From positions 1-39,407 of the forward strand of contig JAFLRX010000024.1 in the NCBI GenBank assembly GCA_022511265.1: 39,407 nucleotides of DNA, read 5' to 3'. How positions within the stretch are numbered: the first letter of the stretch is position 1; each line of letters begins with the position of its first letter. A program made the position numbers and the translations under genes. Below, piece by piece: positions 16,924 through 24,743 of this stretch. The notes under the pieces were generated by a model. The model made no database searches and had not been told where the DNA came from. It saw nothing but the letters and a program-made list of their open reading frames with translations. The DNA comes from Eubacterium sp. (lineage in GTDB: Bacteria; Bacillota; Clostridia; Oscillospirales; Ruminococcaceae).

Positions 16924-17823
16924 CTATTCTTTTTGTTTACCCGATTTGAAAAATAATATCGCCGCAATCACGATATTCGGCAGCCCTGCAATGATTCCTA
17001 TCGGTGCAGGTCCAAGCAGTATCGCCGAACCTGTATTTGTTATGCAAAGAGCAAGAGTAATCCCCGCTATCGCGTTGATTGCCCCGTGAAAAAGCGACGG
17101 GATCCATATACAGCCGCTTTTCTCATATAACCAATCACACAGAATACCCGTGGCTATCGTAAAGACGCAGAAGATAAGCATACCGACAACGGGAAATCCT
17201 ACATAATCCTTACCGTATTCGTATCCGATAAGCCACATTAACGGCCAGTGCCATATTCCCCAGATGACGCCGCCGAAAATCAAGCCTTTTCTTTTTCCGA
17301 ATTTTGCTTTCAGCTGAGGATAAAGAAATCCTCGCCAGCCAACCTCTTCACCCATAGCCATAAACATATTGAACAGCGGACCGTATGTCACGCAGCTTAC
17401 AACGCTTGCCAAAATAAGCAGCGGATAAGTCAATCCCTGTTCTTCCATCTGCTCCAGAACTTCATTACCGGCAGTTGCCGCAAGATATTCGCCGCTTAAA
17501 TCAAAGTGTGACGGAAATACGATAAAATACAAAACAGCACCCACCGCAGTCAATACCGCAGGGAGAAACCATGCTATAAGCAATATTTTGGCTTTTCCTT
17601 TCAGCAAGGGTTTCCATCCCATACCCGAAAGCGACTGTCCGGAAAGAATCACACCCAGCAGCGGCGTAAACATCATCAACGCCGTTATAAGCTGACTGAC
17701 CAAAGCAAGTCCGTTCCAATTAAAAACCGCCACAACGATCTGTAAGATCCATGCGATCAAAAAAGTCGAGATAAGATATTTTATTATTGCTTTTTTATCA
17801 AAAACCGTATTATTCACGAGCAT
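16924..17823 (-). CDS. CPBP-family intramembrane metalloprotease
   Basis: A 299-residue protein with about eight membrane segments, of the CPBP (CAAX protease and bacteriocin-processing / Abi) family. The catalytic motifs are complete: EEVGWR (E159, E160, R164), GIWHWP (H192) and SLFHGAIN (H246). Members cleave within or near the membrane; the substrate here is unknown. Its start overlaps the stop of a MerR-type regulator that itself has two membrane segments, which makes that regulator an attractive substrate (inference). The ATG at 17823 is listed; a GTG at 17817 would have better spacing (6 nt) to the AGGGGG ribosome binding site. Confidence 0.9.
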   Translation of the reverse strand: MLVNNTVFDKKAIIKYLISTFLIAWILQIVVAVFNWNGLALVSQLITALMMFTPLLGVILSGQSLSGMGWKPLLKGKAKILLIAWFLPAVLTAVGAVLYFIVFPSHFDLSGEYLAATAGNEVLEQMEEQGLTYPLLILASVVSCVTYGPLFNMFMAMGEEVGWRGFLYPQLKAKFGKRKGLIFGGVIWGIWHWPLMWLIGYEYGKDYVGFPVVGMLIFCVFTIATGILCDWLYEKSGCIWIPSLFHGAINAIAGITLALCITNTGSAILLGPAPIGIIAGLPNIVIAAILFFKSGKQKE

Positions 17824-18541
17824 CCCCCTCTCTCGCAGTCTCCACGCAATAGCCACGATGACCGCAGCCGGTACAGGTCAGCTTACGGGCAACAGGTGTA
17901 TGTACCGCAAAAAACGTCTCTTTGAACGTGGGGCGGAAAACCGCATGACATTGCGGACAGATATAGGCTACGCTCTTAAAATAATACCGCGAGGCCCAAA
18001 TTGCATAGGGGATGGCAATGACTGCCCATATAACAAACAGCCACCAAAAACCATTCGTTATCCACAGTATAATGGATAACCACTGAAGTATACCGACCGG
18101 AACGCCGGTAAACAGTAAAGTCATTCGGAGTTTTTTCAATTTCTCCCTGCTTGACATCGTGTACGCTATGTCACCAATAGATTCGACAGAGACCGTCTTT
18201 ACACTTTTCAGCTCACGTTTCAGCGTCTCCAGCTTGTCAAGCTTTTCCTGACACTCCGAAATCTCCTCTTTCAGCAGCTGTTCCTGCTGTTCCAAAAGCA
18301 TCGAGATAACACCGCTTGGATATTCCTCAACAAGAATACGGGAAATAGAGTCGATTGAAAGACCAAGATCCCTGAGAAAACAGATGATCTTCATACGCTT
18401 TAGGTCATCTTCCGAGTACAGGCGTCTGCCGCCTTCCGTAAGATCTGTCGGGACAAGAATACCTCGTGTATCATAATACTGCACTGTCCTAACAGTTACA
18501 CCGCATAGCTTTGCGACCTCTCCTGTCGTGTATTTTGACAT
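17810..18541 (-). CDS. MerR-family regulator with two membrane helices and a zinc ribbon
   Basis: A 243-residue protein. The N terminus (5-72) is a MerR winged helix: TTGEVAKLCGVTVRTVQYYD, then GGRRLYSEDDLKRM. A long coiled coil (about 80-115) would mediate dimerisation. After it come two hydrophobic helices (about 140-160 and 164-184) and a C-terminal zinc ribbon (C195, C198, C223, C226). Such an architecture would hold the regulator at the membrane with both ends in the cytoplasm. The ATG at 18541 has an AAGGAGGTG site 7 nt upstream. The promoter has a 19-bp spacer and an exact dyad, so autoregulation is likely. The next gene, a CPBP protease, overlaps by 14 bp. Confidence 0.9.
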   Translation of the reverse strand: MSKYTTGEVAKLCGVTVRTVQYYDTRGILVPTDLTEGGRRLYSEDDLKRMKIICFLRDLGLSIDSISRILVEEYPSGVISMLLEQQEQLLKEEISECQEKLDKLETLKRELKSVKTVSVESIGDIAYTMSSREKLKKLRMTLLFTGVPVGILQWLSIILWITNGFWWLFVIWAVIAIPYAIWASRYYFKSVAYICPQCHAVFRPTFKETFFAVHTPVARKLTCTGCGHRGYCVETAREGDARE

Positions 18542-18563
18542 AGCTTTCACCTCCTTTATGTCA

Positions 18564-18594
18564 AGTATAACTCATGACGCAGCGTCACAAGCAA
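18564..18594 (-). promoter_or_regulatory. MerR-type promoter/operator with 19-bp spacer
   Basis: On the minus strand TTGCTT (18594-18589) and TATACT (18569-18564) are separated by 19 bp, the overlong spacing typical of MerR-controlled promoters. The spacer contains the perfect dyad TGACGC-T-GCGTCA (18587-18575). It lies just upstream of the merR-CPBP pair. Confidence 0.85.
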
Positions 18595-18667
18595 GCCCTG
18601 ACGCAGGGGGATTTTTTATTTTTTATAATTTTTCGGCTTTATATGTCATAATATGTGTTAGAAGTTG

Positions 18668-20413
18668 TCATTTCTTCTCCAACCGACAGATAATATTCCC
18701 TGCCGCGCCGGAAACCTCGACCTCGGTCATTCCCTGCCCGAGATAATAATTCTTAAACTCGGTATATCTGCCCCACCGCTTATCCAGTAAGACAACATCC
18801 GCGACGGGCGCACTTTTCTCGTTCGGCTCACCGGAGGAGGATATAGAATATAACTCCTTTTGGCTGTACAGCGCGGGTACAAGGAAGGTATCAGCGGTTA
18901 TGCTGCCGTCTGTGTCAAGGCTTTCAAGATAGCTTATCGCGGCTGCCTTGTCGTCATCACCGAACACCGACAGGTTGTTAGTCAGCCCCCAATGGCAGGC
19001 GCCGAACACCGCCACACACGCCAGCGCGCTGAACGCCACCGCAACGCGGCGGGTGTTGTACTTCATATCCGCGCCGTTCATGATAAAGAGCCATATCATT
19101 ATCGCCGAGCTGCCGAAAACGTACTGGAAATTTATGCTGTACTGATAAACATAGCTTGTCATTAGATTTATCAAGATAAACGGGATAAGCAGTATAACAC
19201 GGCTGAACTTTTTGCAGGCGAGCGGTATACATCCCAGCGGCAGCAGCATTTGCAGGATAAACAGTATTTTTTCCTCAGTGACCAGATTGCTGACCGCATA
19301 GGCGGGGTTTATCAGCACTGACTTTATCACGCTGAACAGTCCGCCGCCGTCATAGATATAGTTATCGTACCGCCAGGACATAACGCCCAGCCCTTGACTG
19401 TCAAGATACGCACAAACCGCAAGAAAATACAGCACCGCGCCGCCGAGCATTATGCCGCCCGCTATCTTCATTTTCTTGCCGCGGTCGGAAAACAGCAGGT
19501 ACAGCGCGACAACGCTGACGTATACCGCCGCGTCTTCTTTTACGGTGAGGGTCAGCGCGGCGAATATCCCGATAAGCGGGAATTTTTCCCGCTCTATCGC
19601 CCAAAACAGCCACATCAACAGCGGAACCAGCAGACAGTTTTCGTGTATATCATAGCGGCAGCCGCCGACCAAAGCGGGATAAAGGCAGAAGATAAAGCCT
19701 ATCACCGCGCAGGTTGGCTTTGACAGCCCATATTTGCGCGCGATAAGAAAAGTCGGGATAACCCCGCTGGTTATCGCCAGCCCCTGTAATATCTCCAGAG
19801 TGACAGGATGCGGACACAGCATATAAAACGGCAGAAGCAGATAATACGCGGGCGAAAAATGCACCGCAAAGTGCGACAGCTCGTACCCGCGCTCGACAGT
19901 CGTTATCGGCTGAAAGCTGTCCTTCATATTCTCAAACATCTGGGTGAAAATGCCGAAGTCGAACGCCGGAGCAACCATTCCGTAATACCGTGCGGCAATC
20001 AGCACACCCGCGAAAAACAGCATGATAAGACCGCCGATGACGATAACGGCGACCCACAGCTTTTTGCTCCACGCGGGCAGCCGCAGGCTGTCTTTACCGA
20101 GCGTAAAGTACACCGCCGCCAAAATAAACGGCAGCACCGCAAAGCAGCTGTAGCTGTCCAGCCTGCCCGCCGCCAGCAGCACGGTAATCGCCACGGTGAT
20201 AAACAGCAGCCAGCCGCTGTCTGTCTTATATTTATTATCAAACAATGACGCTGTAAAGGTCAGCAGAATAAACGCAGAAACAAAGCCCAATATCAGCAGC
20301 AGAAAGTTTACCGACAGCGGAAAATCCTTTGTAAGTATTTTTTCCTGCGGGGAGAAAAGATATGTCACAAACACCGCAGTCAGCCACGCGGAGATAAGCC
20401 GCTTTACCAGCAT
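18668..20413 (-). CDS. DUF2079 family polytopic membrane protein
   Basis: A 581-residue protein with about a dozen membrane segments, resembling DUF2079 proteins, which look like GT-C type glycosyltransferases or related membrane enzymes. The stretch FDFGIFTQMFENMKDSF and then AVHFSPAYYLLLPFY are the recognisable family blocks. The first ATG (20413) is listed and has a weak AAGG site. However the frame stays open to an ATC at 20485, which has a much better AAAGGAGG site 7 nt upstream and lies downstream of a good promoter. The protein may therefore be 24 residues longer. Function and substrate are unknown. Confidence 0.8.
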   Translation of the reverse strand: MLVKRLISAWLTAVFVTYLFSPQEKILTKDFPLSVNFLLLILGFVSAFILLTFTASLFDNKYKTDSGWLLFITVAITVLLAAGRLDSYSCFAVLPFILAAVYFTLGKDSLRLPAWSKKLWVAVIVIGGLIMLFFAGVLIAARYYGMVAPAFDFGIFTQMFENMKDSFQPITTVERGYELSHFAVHFSPAYYLLLPFYMLCPHPVTLEILQGLAITSGVIPTFLIARKYGLSKPTCAVIGFIFCLYPALVGGCRYDIHENCLLVPLLMWLFWAIEREKFPLIGIFAALTLTVKEDAAVYVSVVALYLLFSDRGKKMKIAGGIMLGGAVLYFLAVCAYLDSQGLGVMSWRYDNYIYDGGGLFSVIKSVLINPAYAVSNLVTEEKILFILQMLLPLGCIPLACKKFSRVILLIPFILINLMTSYVYQYSINFQYVFGSSAIMIWLFIMNGADMKYNTRRVAVAFSALACVAVFGACHWGLTNNLSVFGDDDKAAAISYLESLDTDGSITADTFLVPALYSQKELYSISSSGEPNEKSAPVADVVLLDKRWGRYTEFKNYYLGQGMTEVEVSGAAGNIICRLEKK

Positions 20414-20520
20414 ATCAAAGCCTTGACAGGAAAGTGCGTCCGTCAGTCTCTCGACTATGCTTTTTTTATCATTTGCAGTTCTGATTTTTCTCCCTCCTTT
20501 GCAGGAAATTTTACTTATTC

Positions 20521-20549
20521 AGTATAGCACATCATACAAAAATATGCAA
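20521..20549 (-). promoter_or_regulatory. Sigma-A promoter of the DUF2079 gene
   Basis: On the minus strand TTGCAT (20549-20544), a 17-bp spacer and TATACT (20526-20521) lie about 25 bp before an AAAGGAGG ribosome binding site (20500-20493). Confidence 0.7.
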
Positions 20550-20573
20550 TATTTTTTGCCGTGCCGTTTACTC

Positions 20574-21338
20574 TTAAATATGAATTTGAAAAGAGCCGAA
20601 ATCAAAGATACCGTTTCCTTGCTTTAGCTGACCTTGTTTTACCAATTTATCAAATGCATGTTCAATCTCATCAATTATACCTACGGTAATATTTAATTGA
20701 TGATGTCCCGGCATAATTCGTTCTATTGCCAAAGCTTGGACTTTTTTTACCGACTGCCAAAACAGCAACGGATCGGTCGTCGGGTAAAATGCATACAGGC
20801 AGCCGCTGTATATCAGGTCGCCGGAATATAAGTATTTTCTGTCCTCTTCATAAAAGCAGCAATGCCCGGGAGAGTGACCGGGAGTATGTATTGTCTTTAT
20901 TTTTCGATTATCTAAGTCAATACAATCACCGTCCTGCAAAACTCTATGCGGAACGCCTTGAAAAATCCGATAATCGTCAATGCTGAAATTTTCGGGAAAA
21001 TCGCAACGCTCTTTTAGGAGATTTTGCTTTACCGCTTGTAACGGGATAGGAAATTTTTCGGCAATCCAATTTACTTCTTTTTCATGCACCGCAATATCGT
21101 TGAAATGCTTATGCCCGCCGATATGGTCCCAATGCACATGAGTTGTTATTACCGTAACGGGAAGCTTAGTCAAGCTGTCTACGGCACTTTTGATATCACC
21201 GACACCTAACCCCGTGTCAATAAGGACGGCTTTTTCTGTCCCCAGCAGCAAATAGCAATGAGTTTCTTCCCAATGCCCGTATTCGCTTATTGCGAAAGTG
21301 TCTTCGTCTATTTTTTCAATTGTAAACCAATTTTCCAA
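20574..21338 (-). CDS. MBL-fold metallo-hydrolase
   Basis: A 254-residue cytoplasmic hydrolase of the metallo-beta-lactamase fold. The metal motif is THVHWDHIGGH (about 85-95), with further ligands in HTPGHSPGHCCFY (about 151-163), YSGDLIYSG and MPGHHQ. The layout fits the glyoxalase II-like branch, but the substrate cannot be told. It follows an isochorismatase-family gene by 27 bp in the same direction. The pair is visibly richer in A+T and in AAA/ATA/TTT codons than both flanks, which suggests recent acquisition. Confidence 0.88.
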   Translation of the reverse strand: MENWFTIEKIDEDTFAISEYGHWEETHCYLLLGTEKAVLIDTGLGVGDIKSAVDSLTKLPVTVITTHVHWDHIGGHKHFNDIAVHEKEVNWIAEKFPIPLQAVKQNLLKERCDFPENFSIDDYRIFQGVPHRVLQDGDCIDLDNRKIKTIHTPGHSPGHCCFYEEDRKYLYSGDLIYSGCLYAFYPTTDPLLFWQSVKKVQALAIERIMPGHHQLNITVGIIDEIEHAFDKLVKQGQLKQGNGIFDFGSFQIHI

Positions 21339-21365
21339 GGTATTGTTACTCCTGTAAATTTGAAT

Positions 21366-21890
21366 TTAACGTTTCATCAGTTCCAAAGTTTGCTCTATAG
21401 AAATACAGTCAGCATATCTTCCATTCCACATAAACTCGTTATAATAATTATAAGTTTCTTTCGCAGACATATATTTATTGTCAAAAGTAGAATTGGTTCC
21501 ATTGGGTACTATAATTTTAAATCCATGTTCAAAACCGCACTTGACGGTTGCGTCAATGCAGTAATCTGTCTGCAAACCTACAACAATAATTTGTTTTGTT
21601 TGTATTTTTATAAGATATTCCAACAATCCGGTATCCTTAAAAGGGCTATTTACTGTTTTATCAAAAATTTTTTCATCTTTATGCGGCTCAAATTCTTTAT
21701 ATATTTCAAATCCGTCTTTTCCTTTTGTCAGCTCTTGTCCAACTCCATCGTCATGGCGAACATAAATAATTTCAATATTATTTTCTCTTGCCGTCTTTAT
21801 CAACTTTTTTATGTTAGATACAAATATATCAAAATTGTATAAATCGGCATTTGTTATAAGTTTTTGTGTGTCAACAACTAACAATACCAT
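21366..21890 (-). CDS. Isochorismatase-family cysteine hydrolase
   Basis: A 174-residue enzyme of the isochorismatase-like fold. The start MVLLVVDTQKLITN carries the catalytic Asp. The nucleophile region reads GLQTDYCIDATVKCGFEHGF, with Cys in TDYC. Relatives include nicotinamidases and other small amidases; the substrate here is not evident. The ATG at 21890 is chosen because AAGGAGGT lies upstream; an earlier in-frame start would cover that site. It is the most AT-rich gene of the window and forms a pair with the MBL hydrolase. Confidence 0.88.
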   Translation of the reverse strand: MVLLVVDTQKLITNADLYNFDIFVSNIKKLIKTARENNIEIIYVRHDDGVGQELTKGKDGFEIYKEFEPHKDEKIFDKTVNSPFKDTGLLEYLIKIQTKQIIVVGLQTDYCIDATVKCGFEHGFKIIVPNGTNSTFDNKYMSAKETYNYYNEFMWNGRYADCISIEQTLELMKR

Positions 21891-21989
21891 ATCTGATACC
21901 TCCTTAAAGGAATGAAGAGTTATATAGTCCGCGCGGCACACCCGCGCACCATGACTGTTCGATATTCACTATTCAATATTCACTCAAAA

Positions 21990-22009
21990 AATCCGCCCGC
22001 AGGCGGATT
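21990..22009 (-). terminator. Rho-independent terminator of the lon-engB-rlmN-aroB operon
   Basis: On the minus strand the stem AATCCGCC-TGCG-GGCGGATT is followed by TTTTGAG and preceded by an A-run. It lies directly past the aroB stop codon. Confidence 0.9.
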
Positions 22010-22012
22010 TTT

Positions 22013-23122
22013 TTACATCATATCAATTATCTCAGCGATATACTCCTCTGCTATCTCCTTGCCGTACTGATTTTTGCCGAAGCACATCATATCGCCTATT
22101 TCCTTTTGGAACACAAAGCGCAGCTTGCCGTCGCGCACCTTTTTGTCGGTGTACAGCTTTTGCACAAGCTCTCTTTTATCAATGTATTCGGGGATAGAAA
22201 CCGGCAGTCCTGCTCTGGACAGCAGTGCCTTTACACGCTCGGCGTTTTTCGGGGATATATACCCCAGCCTCATTCCGAGCATAACCTGTGCCATAAGACC
22301 TATAGCCACCGCCTCGCCGTGCAGTAGCTCGTAACCGCTGACCGTCTCTATCGCTCTGCCGACGGTGTGACCGAGGTTCAGCACCTCGCGCAGACCTGAC
22401 TCGCGCTCGTCCTTCATGACTACCTTATATTTTACCTCGCAGTTCATATTCGCGATATATTCACAGGCGTGGTCGTCACAGACAAATATCTTTTCGATAT
22501 TATCCTCAAGGAATGTAAACAGCGAGCCTGAGCCAAGGCAGCCGTGCTTTATCGTCTCGGCAAGACCGCTGCGCAACTCGCGCTCGGGCAGGGTCTTCCA
22601 TGTATTGATGTCTATGTACACCTTCTTCGGCTGATTGAACAATCCGATAAGATTGGTGGCAAGCGGGGTATCCACCGCGGTCTTGCCGCCGATAGACGCG
22701 TCCGCCGCCGCCAGCAGCGTGGTAGAGTAAATTATGAACGGTATTCCTCTGCCGAAGGTCCCCGCGGTAAAGCCCGCAAGGTCGGACACCACTCCGCCGC
22801 CCACCGCGATGATACAGCAGTCGCGGCGATAGCCCTTTTCCAGCATAGAATCCTCGATAAACTCCTTCATCGCGCGGGTCTTGGATTTTTCTCCGGCGGG
22901 TATCTCAAATATATCAGAGGAAAAGCCCGCGTCGGTCAGCTTTTTACGGATAGGCTCGGCGTACAGAGGGCGCACCGTGCTGTCGGTGACTATCGCGTAC
23001 TTTTTTACCCCTTTGATCAAGCCTCTTGTAAGGTCGCGTGTCAGCTCATCGGATAGGTCTCTGCCTATCTCTATCTGGTAAGAATCGTCAACTACCCTTC
23101 TCAGTTCGCAATTAAATCTCAT
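22013..23122 (-). CDS. aroB: 3-dehydroquinate synthase
   Basis: Second enzyme of the shikimate pathway: converts DAHP to 3-dehydroquinate, using NAD and a divalent metal. The 369-residue length is normal. The nucleotide-binding block is GGGVVSDLAGFTAGTFGRG (about 108-126), followed by the catalytic stretch STTLLAAADASIGGKTAVD. The metal ligand regions include ETIKHGCLG and LNLGHTVGRAIE, then LLHGEAVAIGL. Its start overlaps the rlmN stop by 4 bp (ATGA). No other shikimate genes lie nearby, so its place at the end of a lon-engB-rlmN operon looks like a housekeeping arrangement. Confidence 0.96.
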   Translation of the reverse strand: MRFNCELRRVVDDSYQIEIGRDLSDELTRDLTRGLIKGVKKYAIVTDSTVRPLYAEPIRKKLTDAGFSSDIFEIPAGEKSKTRAMKEFIEDSMLEKGYRRDCCIIAVGGGVVSDLAGFTAGTFGRGIPFIIYSTTLLAAADASIGGKTAVDTPLATNLIGLFNQPKKVYIDINTWKTLPERELRSGLAETIKHGCLGSGSLFTFLEDNIEKIFVCDDHACEYIANMNCEVKYKVVMKDERESGLREVLNLGHTVGRAIETVSGYELLHGEAVAIGLMAQVMLGMRLGYISPKNAERVKALLSRAGLPVSIPEYIDKRELVQKLYTDKKVRDGKLRFVFQKEIGDMMCFGKNQYGKEIAEEYIAEIIDMM

Positions 23123-24138
23123 GTCATGTCCCTTTCGTTAGCACTTTTCAGCTGCCCGCAGGCCGCGTTTATCTCCGTCCCGAATTTTCTCCGCACCGTT
23201 ACGCGGATATTGTGTTTTTTCAGCTCGTCGTAAAACTCAAAAAACCTCGCGCTTTTTTCAAAGTCGCTGCCCTCTGTCGGGTTGTATTCTATCAGGTTGA
23301 CGGTAAACCCGCCGCCCAGTATCAGCGCGGACAGCCTGTCCGCGTCATCGGCGCGGTCGTTTACGCCGCCGAGCAGCGTATACTCCAGCAGCACCCGCCC
23401 GCCTGTTATGGCGATATATTCCCGCGCCGCTTTCATAAGCAGCTCCAGCGGGTATTTTTTATTTATCGGCATAAGCGACGAGCGCAAGCTGTCATCAGCC
23501 GCATGCAGGCTTATCGCCAGTGAGCAGGGTCGCTGTCTTTTCGCGAACTCGGTTATTTTATCCGCTATGCCGCAGGTTGATACCGTCACCCGCAACGGCG
23601 AGATCGCAAGCCCGTTGTCGTCGGTCACTATATCGCAAAAATCGCATACCGCGTCAAAGTTGTCAAACGGCTCGCCGATGCCCATCACCGCGGCGTTGGT
23701 TATCGTTATCCCCTGCTCTTTTGAGATAAACAGCAGCTGGGACACCATCTCGCCCGCGGTTAGGTCTCTCACACGTTTGTGCCTGCCGCTCTCGCAAAAG
23801 GCGCAGCCCATATTGCAGCCCACCTGAGATGACACGCAGACGCTGCTGCCGTACTTCTGCCGCATCAGCACCGATTCTATCAGGTTGCCGTCGTTCAGCC
23901 GAAACAGGTATTTTACGCTGTCCTCGCACTCTTGCTTTTTGACAAGCTGCGGCATTATAAACTCATATTCGCTTTGCAGTGCCGCCTTTACCTTTGCCGA
24001 GGTGCGGGTCATCCGCGCATAGCTTTCCGCGCCGTCACGGTAGATATCCTTAAAGATATTGTCCGCCCGCGCGGTCGAAGCACCCTCACAGAACAACTCG
24101 CGCGCGGCTTTCGGCGTAAGTGAATATATACTTTTCAT
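23119..24138 (-). CDS. rlmN: Dual-specificity rRNA/tRNA adenine C2 methyltransferase RlmN
   Basis: Radical SAM enzyme of 339 residues that methylates A2503 of 23S rRNA and, in studied members, A37 of some tRNAs. The iron-sulfur motif is CNMGCAFC (C108, C112, C115). The SAM-binding region AVMGIGEPFDN follows, and the C-terminal methyl-carrier Cys lies in NAACGQL near residue 328. Its start codon overlaps the engB stop (TAATG). Within the Cfr/RlmN family, position in a housekeeping operon favours RlmN over Cfr. Confidence 0.93.
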   Translation of the reverse strand: MKSIYSLTPKAARELFCEGASTARADNIFKDIYRDGAESYARMTRTSAKVKAALQSEYEFIMPQLVKKQECEDSVKYLFRLNDGNLIESVLMRQKYGSSVCVSSQVGCNMGCAFCESGRHKRVRDLTAGEMVSQLLFISKEQGITITNAAVMGIGEPFDNFDAVCDFCDIVTDDNGLAISPLRVTVSTCGIADKITEFAKRQRPCSLAISLHAADDSLRSSLMPINKKYPLELLMKAAREYIAITGGRVLLEYTLLGGVNDRADDADRLSALILGGGFTVNLIEYNPTEGSDFEKSARFFEFYDELKKHNIRVTVRRKFGTEINAACGQLKSANERDMT

Positions 24139-24728
24139 TATGCGTCCAATACGGATTCGAGATATGCCTTCAGCTCGTCTATGCCCTCGCCGTTTTGGCT
24201 GGACAGCTCGAACTTTTTGATATCCTCATACCCCGCCAGTTCGGTCACCAGCGCGGCGCGCCGCTTTTCACGCTCGGTCTTTTTCAGCTTATCGGCTTTA
24301 GTCAGCGCGATAATGAAATCTCTGCCGCTGCGCCGCAGATAATCCAGCATCATCATATCGTCCGCTGACGGCTTGTGCCGAAAGTCTATCAGCTGCACCA
24401 CCAGCCGCAGTCCGCGCGGCGCAGCAAAATAGCCGTCCACCAGCCCCGACCAGCGGCGCTGTTCGTCACGCGAGGCTTTGGCATAGCCATAGCCGGGCAG
24501 GTCTACAAAGTATATCTCATCTACCGTGTAGAAATTTACGGTTATCGTCTTGCCCGGCACACCGCTGACGCGTGCCAGCGACTTGCGGTTTAACAGCTTG
24601 TTTATCAGCGAGCTTTTGCCTACGTTGCTGCGCCCCGAAAAGGCTATCTCCGCCCTGTCGGGCGCGGGCAGCTGTTTTGTCAGCCCGCAGGAGGTGAAAA
24701 ACTCCGCCTTGTTGTAATTTATCTTCAT
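24138..24728 (-). CDS. engB: Ribosome biogenesis GTP-binding protein YsxC/EngB
   Basis: A 196-residue GTPase needed for assembly of the large ribosomal subunit. G1 is GRSNVGKSSL (about 32-41), G3 is DLPGYG, and G4 is TKADK. Length and order are typical. It starts 15 bp after lon and overlaps rlmN, an arrangement shared by many Firmicutes in which lon and ysxC are adjacent. Confidence 0.97.
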   Translation of the reverse strand: MKINYNKAEFFTSCGLTKQLPAPDRAEIAFSGRSNVGKSSLINKLLNRKSLARVSGVPGKTITVNFYTVDEIYFVDLPGYGYAKASRDEQRRWSGLVDGYFAAPRGLRLVVQLIDFRHKPSADDMMMLDYLRRSGRDFIIALTKADKLKKTEREKRRAALVTELAGYEDIKKFELSSQNGEGIDELKAYLESVLDA

Positions 24729-24743
24729 GTCTATTCCTTGTTG

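Noticed and set aside
23119-24138. Cfr-type antibiotic resistance methyltransferase
   Set aside because: The gene sits in a lon-engB-aroB housekeeping operon and its context and length fit RlmN; nothing points to a resistance cassette.
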